In this document: piece after piece, positions 28,612-37,137 of the stretch
Position numbering within the stretch: position 1 is the first letter of the stretch
How the letters are laid out: each line of letters starts with the position of its first letter
Assembly: GCA_946415645.1 (NCBI GenBank)
Contig: CAMKTJ010000001.1
Location: forward strand, 1-64,000
Source of the DNA: an uncultured Prevotellaceae bacterium
GTDB taxonomy: Bacteria > Bacteroidota > Bacteroidia > Bacteroidales > Bacteroidaceae
Length of the DNA stretch: 64,000 bases
Reading direction: 5' to 3'
The notes under the pieces: model-generated
What the model saw: the letters and a program-made list of their open reading frames with translations, nothing else
The model's database searches: none
Told to the model about the DNA's origin: nothing
Made by a program: the position numbers and the translations under genes

Positions 28612-28785
28612 ATTGAAGTTTCGTATATTTCTCAACTTCCTTGGAGTTAAGGAGTTAAGTAGTTATCGCTTCGCTCGTCCTTCGGACAGTAGTTAAGCCG
28701 TTACTATGCTCAACTGTAATCTCTATGACAAAGAAATGGCTTAACTACTTAACTACTGTCTACTTAACTACTTCAGAAAATTGAA
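28612..28785. repeat. dispersed palindromic element family B, copy 1 (core orientation 1)
   Basis: About 174 bp matching 31180-31353; arms rich in AGTTAAGTAGTTAAG; 38-bp core 28700-28737 is inverted relative to copy 2. Confidence 0.9.
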
Positions 28786-30873
28786 TTACTTTAGTATATT
28801 ATCGTCAAAGACAATATTATCTAATTCCTTGTCAATTTTAAAAAAAGGTAAATCTACCTTTATGGTCTCACCAGGCTTAATGGTGTAGGTCTTCAGGGTA
28901 TTGTTCCTACTTACTACATTTACCACCAACTTGTTAGCACCCTTTCTTACCACCTCTATGCCGAAGGGGGCCCATGTGCAGGCGTAGATATTATCCAAGC
29001 GATAATTGTCCCACTCGGTAGGCATCTGAGGGGTGAGGGTGAAGGTACGTAAGCCTGTAGGACGGAAACCCAGCAAGCCCTCTGTGATGATACGGCAATA
29101 GAGTCCGCTTTCAGCTGCCAGATGGCGCTGTCCACCCTCTGGCCAAGCCTCTACTACGTAGGGAACATGCTCGCCCAGAAGACGGATGGTAGAGAATTTC
29201 TTCAGGTATTCCAATGCCTTATCGGCATACCCGGCAGCAAAGGCACCACGGAGGCCGTAGAGGGTAGAGCGGTCCCAGAATATCTTGTCGCCACTCTGCG
29301 AGAGCATACCGTTCTCTGTCCACAGCTGGGGCGAGAACATAGCCTCCAGCGTTCCCTTGGCTCTGTCATAAATACCCATCGTCAGGGGAATACATATCCA
29401 GGAGCGCAACACATCATTCCCCTCATAGTATCTGTACGTATCGTACCCCTCGACTTTTGCATGAAAGAATTTATCTATATTCTTGCGCAATGTTGCTGCC
29501 TGCTTCCTGTAGGTAGCAGCATTAGCCAAACTCTTAAACCCTTTAACTTTTAAACCTTTTAACTCTTCAAGGAGATAGGCACTACTCAGAAGGGCATCGT
29601 AGTAAAGGCTGCTGGTACAGAGGTTGGCATCTCCACTGGGCAGACGATGCTCCAACTCGTCGGCATCGCTGGCAACAACGCCATTCTTATTGAGCTTGCG
29701 ATGGCAATATTCCAGACACCATTCTATCAGGGGCCAAACATCCTTGGCTATCTTCTCATCACCTCTCTCTAAGCAATAACGGCTGGCTCCGTATGCCAAC
29801 ATAGCTGCATCGCCACGGTCGAAAGGACCAAAGACATCATCGCCTCCACAGATAATACTCCAAGGAACGAATTTATATTCAGGGTTGATGTATTTCAGGT
29901 ACCACTTCCAAGTGGTCATGGCACTCTCGTTACCCTTATCGTAACCCAAGAAGGGGAAGAAGGGATTGACATATTCAGCCTGATCATTGCACCACATAGC
30001 AGCATAATACGACTCACCTCCAGGGGCGTGCATCAGTCCTCCCTGGGTGTAGAAGATACTCTCGCTGGTACGAATCTTACTCATCTCAAAGAGCGTATTG
30101 ATGGTGTTATCTGGACAGACAAAACGCAATTTCTTACTGGTGACTTCCTCAACAAACTCACCTCTTCTCTTCAGTTCCTGCTCTGCGTCTATAGCTGTTT
30201 CCTTTTCATCAGCAGGGGCATAAGCCTGTACAGAAGCGTAGAAGTTGGTATAATCACCTGGCTTCAAGGTTACCTTCCAATCCTGCTGAAACTCTGTCTG
30301 AGCCACCAGACAATAACTGCCACGGGTACCCTCTTCCTTGTTGGTAGTACGCACAGAACGAAGGGCAGGCACAATGATGGTCTCCACCTTATTGCCAATA
30401 TTCTTGATGGTATACTTCTCGCATACAGCAGCCTTCTGAGTGCTGGGGAAGAAGATACGCGTCAGTTCAAAGTCGTTGTTATCACCCTTCAGCGTTCCAT
30501 AGACAGTCAACAGGCCGTTGATAGTAACAACCTTCACCTCCTGCTCTGTCAGGCTTCTATTGTTGGCAGTCATTCCCTTCAGGAAATCCACATCACATCT
30601 GGGCATCCAGCTGGCATGCGTATTATTGGGAATGGTTCTGAGCATAGGGAATACCAAGTGACGATTCATGTGGAACTGCTTCTGGCCATCTACGCCCCAA
30701 TAGTAAACCACAGAGGCACGTAGGCCCGACATCTCTATATGGTCGTTGTAGGGCAGCTTGCCGTCTGTTGTATTCCATCTTACAGAATGGTTACCTTGTA
30801 TCTGCCATCTGTTTTCTACTGCCTGAAGTGTCAGGGCACAGAGAAGGGAAAAGAAAAGGATAAAATGTCTCAT
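28786..30873 (-). CDS. exported six-hairpin glycosidase-like protein
   Basis: 695 aa, signal peptide; GGDDVFGPFDRGDAAMLAYGASRYCLERGD, LEHRLPSGDANLCTSSLYYDALLSSAYL (alpha/alpha toroid type). Confidence 0.7.
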   Translation of the reverse strand: MRHFILFFSLLCALTLQAVENRWQIQGNHSVRWNTTDGKLPYNDHIEMSGLRASVVYYWGVDGQKQFHMNRHLVFPMLRTIPNNTHASWMPRCDVDFLKGMTANNRSLTEQEVKVVTINGLLTVYGTLKGDNNDFELTRIFFPSTQKAAVCEKYTIKNIGNKVETIIVPALRSVRTTNKEEGTRGSYCLVAQTEFQQDWKVTLKPGDYTNFYASVQAYAPADEKETAIDAEQELKRRGEFVEEVTSKKLRFVCPDNTINTLFEMSKIRTSESIFYTQGGLMHAPGGESYYAAMWCNDQAEYVNPFFPFLGYDKGNESAMTTWKWYLKYINPEYKFVPWSIICGGDDVFGPFDRGDAAMLAYGASRYCLERGDEKIAKDVWPLIEWCLEYCHRKLNKNGVVASDADELEHRLPSGDANLCTSSLYYDALLSSAYLLEELKGLKVKGFKSLANAATYRKQAATLRKNIDKFFHAKVEGYDTYRYYEGNDVLRSWICIPLTMGIYDRAKGTLEAMFSPQLWTENGMLSQSGDKIFWDRSTLYGLRGAFAAGYADKALEYLKKFSTIRLLGEHVPYVVEAWPEGGQRHLAAESGLYCRIITEGLLGFRPTGLRTFTLTPQMPTEWDNYRLDNIYACTWAPFGIEVVRKGANKLVVNVVSRNNTLKTYTIKPGETIKVDLPFFKIDKELDNIVFDDNILK

Positions 30874-30882
30874 TTTTAGGTT

Positions 30883-31170
30883 CTATTTATTCTTGAAAAA
30901 ATCATTATAGATTTTGATGCCAAAGACAATGCAGCTGCAAGTTGAGGTAATGAGATTAGTCAGGAACAGCGACCATATAATCTCGGGCTTATGCAACAAT
31001 CCCTGCAGCATGAAGGAAAAGGCACCTATAGCCATCATCAGGAAGGTTGGCAAGGCTATGCCGTCAGTATTACGTGTACGAATAGTCTGAATGGCCTGAG
31101 GCAGATATCCTAAAACCATGCAGACGCTGGCTACGATTCCACAAATCTCATAAAATCCCCCTTGTTCCAT
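30883..31170 (-). CDS. SemiSWEET-family sugar transporter
   Basis: About 95 aa, three TM; VCMVLGYLPQAIQTIRTRNTDGIALPTFLMMAIGAFSFMLQG. Confidence 0.85.
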   Translation of the reverse strand: MEQGGFYEICGIVASVCMVLGYLPQAIQTIRTRNTDGIALPTFLMMAIGAFSFMLQGLLHKPEIIWSLFLTNLITSTCSCIVFGIKIYNDFFKNK

Positions 31171-31179
31171 AATATTATT

Positions 31180-31355
31180 ATTGAAATTTCGCATGTTTCT
31201 CAACTTCTTTGTAGTTAAGAAGTTAAGTAGTCATCGCTTCGCTCATCCTTCGGATAGTAGTTAAGCCAATACTTTGTCATTGAGATTACAGTTGAGCATA
31301 GTAACGGCTTAACTACTTAACTACTGCCTACTTAACTACTTCAGAAAGTTGAATA
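31180..31355. repeat. dispersed palindromic element family B, copy 2 (core orientation 2)
   Basis: Matches 28612-28785 in flanks; core 31268-31305 is reverse complement of copy 1 core (35/38 by eye). Confidence 0.9.
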
Positions 31356-31363
31356 TTATTTTT

Positions 31364-32140
31364 CTAATAGCTTACACTACACTCAAAGCCTGCCTGCCTT
31401 ATCTGCTCGGCTATACCGTCCAAGACCTCAGGTTTGGCCTTCTGCAAGCCCTGTACAGGTGTTTCACGGTCTATGGTGTAAATCATTACCTTGCTGGGCT
31501 TGATGCGTTTCAGCGCCTCTATATAGGGTTCTACATAGTCGGGGGTGGTATTGCAGACACTTTCCCCGTCCAGCATTCCATCCATAAACATTGTCTGAAT
31601 GATTACATGACCATTAAAGAGCGATAGGTTACGGATTTGCTCCTCTACATCATAATGACCCTGTGGACGGTCCACCTTATTTATATATAAGGCCGAGACA
31701 GTATCCAGCTTCTGAATGTTATTGTCGAACTTCATGAGCGTCTCCCTAATCTCAGGCCTGTGAATCTGCGTGGCATTGCTGAGGATGCTGATCTTGGCAT
31801 TAGGGCAATATTCATTTCTTATCCTGATGACTCTTTCCACCACCTCTGGGAAGTGCGGATTCAGCGTAGGCTCTCCATTGCCGGCAAAGGTAAATACATC
31901 AGGTGTAATATTATCATCTTTTAATTCCTGAATTTTTTCTATCAGAGCTGTTTCCACTTCATCAGCAGAGGGTAGGGGATTATGAGTTCTGCGTTCACGG
32001 TTCAAACCGCACTCGCAATACACACAGTCAAAGCTACAGAACTTTCCACCCTTAGGCAGTAAATTTATTCCTAAAGAGATTCCCAACCTACGACTATGAA
32101 TAGGGCCGAAGATGGGTGAAGGATAGATAATTGTACTCAT
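31364..32140 (-). CDS. radical SAM protein
   Basis: GPIHSRRLGISLGINLLP...CSFDCVYCECGLNRE; TFAGNGEPTLNPHF. Confidence 0.88.
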   Translation of the reverse strand: MSTIIYPSPIFGPIHSRRLGISLGINLLPKGGKFCSFDCVYCECGLNRERRTHNPLPSADEVETALIEKIQELKDDNITPDVFTFAGNGEPTLNPHFPEVVERVIRIRNEYCPNAKISILSNATQIHRPEIRETLMKFDNNIQKLDTVSALYINKVDRPQGHYDVEEQIRNLSLFNGHVIIQTMFMDGMLDGESVCNTTPDYVEPYIEALKRIKPSKVMIYTIDRETPVQGLQKAKPEVLDGIAEQIRQAGFECSVSY

Positions 32141-32198
32141 AACATGGGCAAAGTTATGAAAAAAAATTAAACAAAGTTTAAACATTGAGTGCAGAACA

Positions 32199-32228
32199 TT
32201 GAGCATTGAACATTATTTCTTATTTTTG
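32199..32228 (+). promoter_or_regulatory. Bacteroidota-type promoter
   Basis: TTG at 32199-32201, 19-nt spacer, TATTTTTG at 32221-32228; precedes MRNFFFIF at 32238. Confidence 0.55.
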
Positions 32229-32237
32229 CATCCGAAA

Positions 32238-32882
32238 ATGAGAAATTTCTTCTTTATATTCAGTTTATTCCTCCTTCTTTCTAATGTTGCAAGAGCACAG
32301 GGAGAGGATTTGGGTGACCTTGTTATTCCACAGGAGCCACGAGCATATAAACTGAAAATTCAACGCTACAGATATAAGAATCCAACCATAGAAAACGGAG
32401 ATACCATCTGGACCTATACCTGGGAACCAGGTGTATATTATTTTGCGCCCATCAAGTTCAAGAACGAAAAGCAAAGAAGGGATTTCAACAAGCTTGTTTA
32501 TAACGTCAAGAAAGTACTGCCTATTGCTCAACGTGTGAATAGCATCATTGGCGAAACCTACGAGATACTGGAGACGCTGCCCGACAAAAAATCCAAGCAG
32601 CAGCATATAGCCAATGTTGAAAGGGATATAAAGCAACAGTACACACCAGAAATGAAAAAACTTACCTATAGTCAAGGTAAGTTGTTAATAAAACTGGTTG
32701 ACAGAGAATGCAACCAGAATTCCTACGAGATAGTAAAAGCTTTCTTCGGTCCTACCAAAGCAACCTTCTATCAGATCTTTGCCTGGACATTCCGTGCCTC
32801 ACTGAAGAAAGAATATAAGCCTGAAGATGACGACAAACTTATTGAGCGGGTTGTCCTTTTAGTAGAAACTGGTCAGCTATAG
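32238..32882 (+). CDS. DUF4294 domain-containing exported protein
   Basis: MRNFFFIFSLFLLLSNVARAQ signal; RDFNKLVYNVKKVLPIAQRVNSIIGETYE; TYSQGKLLIKLVDREC. Confidence 0.85.
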   Translation: MRNFFFIFSLFLLLSNVARAQGEDLGDLVIPQEPRAYKLKIQRYRYKNPTIENGDTIWTYTWEPGVYYFAPIKFKNEKQRRDFNKLVYNVKKVLPIAQRVNSIIGETYEILETLPDKKSKQQHIANVERDIKQQYTPEMKKLTYSQGKLLIKLVDRECNQNSYEIVKAFFGPTKATFYQIFAWTFRASLKKEYKPEDDDKLIERVVLLVETGQL

Positions 32883-33387
32883 ACCATATTATAATACCAG
32901 CCGTTACGCTAACGTTCATACTGTGCTTGGTTCCGAACTGAGGAATCTCTATACAGCCGTCGCACATATCAACAACCTCTTGCTGAACACCTTTCACCTC
33001 GTTGCCCAATACCACGGCATATTTTTTATTCTTATCAGGTTGAAAGTTCTGCAGCATGGTACTGCCCTCGCATTGTTCAATAGCCAAAACGGTATAACCC
33101 ATAGTTTTCAACCACTCTACAGCATCCTGTGTCTGCTGAAAGTACTTCCATTCTACACTATCCTCAGCTCCAAGGGCCGTCTTGTGTATCTCTGGATGAG
33201 GAGGCTGGGCAGTAATACCACAAAGACAAATACCCTGTACCAGGAAGGCATCACTAGTACGAAATACACTTCCTACATTATACAAGCTTCTTACATGATC
33301 CAGTACAACTACCAACGGAAGTTTGTTAGAGTCCTTGAACTCCTCAACACTCTTCCTGCCCATTTCTGTTACCTTCAGTTTCCTCAT
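32839..33387 (-). CDS. TrmH/SpoU-family RNA methyltransferase
   Basis: VVLDHVRSLYNVGSVFRTSDAF, KYAVVLGNEVKGVQQEVVDMCDGCIEIPQFGTKHSMNVSVTAGIIIW; ATG at 33387 (ORF extends to GTG 33405). Confidence 0.94.
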   Translation of the reverse strand: MRKLKVTEMGRKSVEEFKDSNKLPLVVVLDHVRSLYNVGSVFRTSDAFLVQGICLCGITAQPPHPEIHKTALGAEDSVEWKYFQQTQDAVEWLKTMGYTVLAIEQCEGSTMLQNFQPDKNKKYAVVLGNEVKGVQQEVVDMCDGCIEIPQFGTKHSMNVSVTAGIIIWSIADQFLLKGQPAQ

Positions 33388-33397
33388 CCAATCAAAG

Positions 33398-33844
33398 TTT
33401 TCCACAAAATTAACAAAATATGTTGATAACTATGGTAAAACCCTGTGGAAATATATTGGATTATTAACAAAAAAGTGTGCATAACCCTGCCTAAAATAGT
33501 TATTAACAAAAGGCAGGAAAGATATTAAAGCCGTTTCAACACAATTTTCTTGAGTTATTAAACCAATATATGAGATAAAATTTTTATATTTGCAAGTTAT
33601 AAACAGGTGTTGAAAACTTTCTTCCAAAAAGTTGAAGCAGAACATATAAAAAGAAGTAAAAGAGCAAGTTAAAGAGCAATGAGGTATAATGAATGATTGT
33701 TGATAAGTATGTTGATAAGAGCACGGAAATGTGAATTGTATATTTATGCAGCATATTATCCTTAGTTATTAACATTATCAACACCCCATCATCATCATCA
33801 TTAAGTATTCTTTTTAAAAGAGGAAAAATAAAATATAATAATAT
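33398..33844. other. oriC: candidate chromosomal replication origin (oriC)
   Basis: Long AT-rich divergent intergenic region; DnaA-box-like sites TTTTCCACA 33398-33406, TGTTGATAA 33421-33429, TGTGGAAAT 33444-33452, TTATTAACA 33461-33469, TGTGCATAA (=TTATGCACA) 33476-33484, TGTTGATAA 33698-33706 and 33710-33718, TTATCAACA 33775-33783. Confidence 0.6.
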
Positions 33845-34837
33845 ATGGTTGATAAAAAGTGGAAAGAACTGGGATATATAGATGAACCCATCCCAGAGGG
33901 AGTAGATATTAAGGCCGAGATTAAGCGTATGTGTAAAGAGAAGAATGCCGTTATTATGGCACACTATTACACAGACGGGGCCATTCAGGATATAGCAGAT
34001 TTTATTGGCGACAGTCTTGCCCTTGCCCAGAAAGCAGCCAAGACGGATGCCGACATCATAGTAATGTGTGGTGTTCACTTCATGGGTGAGACCAACAAGA
34101 TTCTTTGCCCCAATAAGGTGGTGTTGGTTCCTGATCTGAATGCTACCTGTTCACTGGCTGAGAGTTGTCCTGCAGATGAGTTCTCTGCCTTTGTAAAGGC
34201 TCATCCAGGTCATACGGTTATAAGCTATGTAAATACCACAGCTGCCACAAAGGCTGTTACGGATGTTGTTGTAACCAGCAGCAATGCCAAGCAGATTGTA
34301 GAGAGTTTCCCAAAGGATGAGAAGATAATATTCGGTCCTGATGAGAACCTGGGAAATTTCATCAACAGTATTACTGGCCGTAATATGGTATTGTGGAATG
34401 GATGCTGCCATGTTCATGCTAAGTTCTCCTTGGAGAAGATACTGAAGCTGAAGGCTGAACATCCCAAGGCTAAGGTACTGGTGCATCCTGAATGTAAGGG
34501 TGCTGTGGTGAAGGTAGCTGATAAGGTAGGCAGTACAGCAGCCTTGCTGAAGTTCAGTATCAGCGATGAGGCAACAGAGTTTATTGTAGCAACAGAGAGT
34601 GGTATCCTGCATGAGATGCAGAAGGCCTGCCCACAGAAGACCTTCATTCCTGCTCCGCCAGACGACAGTACCTGTGCCTGCAACGAGTGCAATTACATGA
34701 AGCTTATCACCATGCAGAAACTCTACAACTGCCTGAAATACGAATGGCCAACAGTAGAGGTGGATAAGGATGTAGCAACCAAAGCTGTTAAGTCCATCAA
34801 CAAAATGCTAAAGATTTCAGAGAAGTTAGGATTGTAG
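33845..34837 (+). CDS. nadA: quinolinate synthase
   Basis: 330 aa; KNAVIMAHYYTDGAIQDIADFIGDSLALAQ, CGVHFMGETNKILCP, CACNECNYMKL. Confidence 0.97.
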   Translation: MVDKKWKELGYIDEPIPEGVDIKAEIKRMCKEKNAVIMAHYYTDGAIQDIADFIGDSLALAQKAAKTDADIIVMCGVHFMGETNKILCPNKVVLVPDLNATCSLAESCPADEFSAFVKAHPGHTVISYVNTTAATKAVTDVVVTSSNAKQIVESFPKDEKIIFGPDENLGNFINSITGRNMVLWNGCCHVHAKFSLEKILKLKAEHPKAKVLVHPECKGAVVKVADKVGSTAALLKFSISDEATEFIVATESGILHEMQKACPQKTFIPAPPDDSTCACNECNYMKLITMQKLYNCLKYEWPTVEVDKDVATKAVKSINKMLKISEKLGL

Positions 34838-34884
34838 ATAAAATTTAATAAACTCCCCTAAAGGGGGAGCTGGAGGGGGCTTTT

Positions 34885-37137
34885 ATGGAAGAACTTCCAC
34901 ACCTTATAATAGACCTTGCCTACATACTGATAGTAGCTGGTGCCGTAACAATCATCTTCAAGAAGTTACGTCAGCCGCTGGTATTGGGTTATATTGTAGC
35001 AGGTTTTCTGGCTGGCCCTCATATGCCTTATACACCGTCCATAATGGACAGTACAAGCATAGACGACTGGAGTCAGATAGGTGTGATATTCCTGATGTTC
35101 ACTTTGGGACTGGAGTTCTCCTTCAGGCGTATCGTAAAGATGGGCTTGCGACCTATCATATCTGCCTTGCTTGTCATGGCCTGTATGATAAGTGTGGGTA
35201 GTGAGGTAGGATGGCTCTTTGGTTGGAGTGATATGGACCGACTCTTCCTGGGAGGTATGCTGGCCATGAGTTCTACTACCATCATCTATAAGGCTTTTGA
35301 TGATTTAGGACTGCGCATGCAACCCTTTGCCTCTAATGTGCTGTCGGTACTGATACTGGAGGATATACTGGGTATTTTGCTGATGGTAGTGCTTAGTGCC
35401 TTGGCTGTCAGTCGTAAGTTAGAGGGTGTGGAACTTGTCAACAGTCTGCTGACACTGGGTTTCTTCCTGCTGCTATGGTTCCTGGTAGGAGTATTCCTGA
35501 TACCTCTTTTATTACGCAGGTTCAGAAAGTACATCAATACCGAGACCTTGCTGATAGTAAGTGTAGGTTTATGTTTTATGATGGCTGTTATAGCTACGGA
35601 TGTAGGTTACAGCCCTGCCTTCGGAGCCTTCATGATGGGAAGTATAATGGCTGAGACAACGGATTCGGAACGTATTATAAGTTCCATCAGTTCGCTGAAG
35701 GATTTCTTCGGAGCCATTTTCTTCGTTAGTGTGGGCATGTTGGTAGATCCTAATATCCTGATGGAATACTGGCTGCCCATCATAGCTATTACATTTGCCG
35801 TTATACTGGGTCAGATGATATTCGGAAGTTTAAGCTTCCTGGTGGCAGGTAACAATCTGAAGGATTCCGTCAAGTGTGGTTTTTCGCTTGTTCAGATAGG
35901 CGAGTTTGCCTTCATCATTGCTGCTTTGGGTGAATCTTTGGGTGTAACCAGCAAGTTTATCTATCCTGTGGTGGTAGCTGTAAGTATCATCACAACTTTC
36001 TTTACACCTTATATTATTAAGCTGTCCGACCCCTTCTTCAAAAGGTTAGAGAAAATTATTCCCCAGAACATTTCCAATAGGAAGTTTGCCTATTTGAAGC
36101 GTAAGCACTCTGTCATCCAAAAGAAGTACAATATCCGCAATGCTTGGAAGTATCTGATGAAGTCTATTCTCATTCAGACGGTTTCCTATCTTACACTTTG
36201 TTCGGCCATTGTAGGAGCTAGTTTCTCCAGTCTTCTGCCTCTTTCTCGTCAGCTATGCGGACATTGGTATGGCAATATTGTTTGTGGCGTTATAACCATA
36301 CTGTTGGTGGCACCTTGCATCAGGCCTGTTGTGGTACGCAAGAATAATTCCATAGAGGCTAAATACATCCGCAAGTTCAACAAGTTTCATCGTCTGATGC
36401 TCAGACTGGTAATAGCCTTAAAGTTCTATTTAGGCTGTTCGGTTATCTATTACATACTGGACTTCCTTTCTCCGCTCTGGTGGTTCTGGCATATTGTCAT
36501 AAGCATTATACTGATGACGGGTATCATCTACAACAGACGTATCAAGCTAATGAGCATCCGCATAGAACGTACCTTCCGCAATAACCTGCAGAGTAAGGAA
36601 GAAAACAAGCGTTTACCTTCCTATATGCGCAAACTGAAGGGTAGGGACTTACAGATTTCCAGCTTTACCATTCCCCAGAATACCAAATGGGGTGGTAAGA
36701 CACTATCGCAATTGAACTTTGGACGCACAGAACACATTCATATTGCTGCCATTACGCGAGGCAACCAGCGTATCAACATCCCTGGCGGTAACAACAGAAT
36801 TTATCCGGGCGACATCATAGAGATTGTATCGGACGAGGACGGTACACGTTCCTTCCAGATGAAGATGGCTCAGTCAGTCATCCTGGTTGACGAGAGTAAT
36901 TTGGCAAAGAACAAGCTCTCCATCATCAAGATAGATATTTCCAACATGAGCCCTCTTTGTGGCAAGACGCTTATAGAAATTGATTTCCGTAGTCGTTACA
37001 ACTGTATGGTTGTGGGCATAGAGGATGATATGGGCAACCTACAAGTTACAGAGGCCCAGCGCAAGTTCCAGGCAGGCGAACGCATCTGGGTAGTAGGCGA
37101 GGAAGCCGACCTGGCAATGCTAAAGATGGGGATTTAA
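34885..37137 (+). CDS. CPA2-family cation:proton antiporter with C-terminal TrkA-C-like domain(s)
   Basis: 750 aa; VTIIFKKLRQPLVLGYIVAGFLAGPH, DDWSQIGVIFLMFTLGLEFSFRR, LEDILGILLMVVLSA; C-terminal GDIIEIVSDEDG/AGERIWVVGEEADL. Confidence 0.9.
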   Translation: MEELPHLIIDLAYILIVAGAVTIIFKKLRQPLVLGYIVAGFLAGPHMPYTPSIMDSTSIDDWSQIGVIFLMFTLGLEFSFRRIVKMGLRPIISALLVMACMISVGSEVGWLFGWSDMDRLFLGGMLAMSSTTIIYKAFDDLGLRMQPFASNVLSVLILEDILGILLMVVLSALAVSRKLEGVELVNSLLTLGFFLLLWFLVGVFLIPLLLRRFRKYINTETLLIVSVGLCFMMAVIATDVGYSPAFGAFMMGSIMAETTDSERIISSISSLKDFFGAIFFVSVGMLVDPNILMEYWLPIIAITFAVILGQMIFGSLSFLVAGNNLKDSVKCGFSLVQIGEFAFIIAALGESLGVTSKFIYPVVVAVSIITTFFTPYIIKLSDPFFKRLEKIIPQNISNRKFAYLKRKHSVIQKKYNIRNAWKYLMKSILIQTVSYLTLCSAIVGASFSSLLPLSRQLCGHWYGNIVCGVITILLVAPCIRPVVVRKNNSIEAKYIRKFNKFHRLMLRLVIALKFYLGCSVIYYILDFLSPLWWFWHIVISIILMTGIIYNRRIKLMSIRIERTFRNNLQSKEENKRLPSYMRKLKGRDLQISSFTIPQNTKWGGKTLSQLNFGRTEHIHIAAITRGNQRINIPGGNNRIYPGDIIEIVSDEDGTRSFQMKMAQSVILVDESNLAKNKLSIIKIDISNMSPLCGKTLIEIDFRSRYNCMVVGIEDDMGNLQVTEAQRKFQAGERIWVVGEEADLAMLKMGI

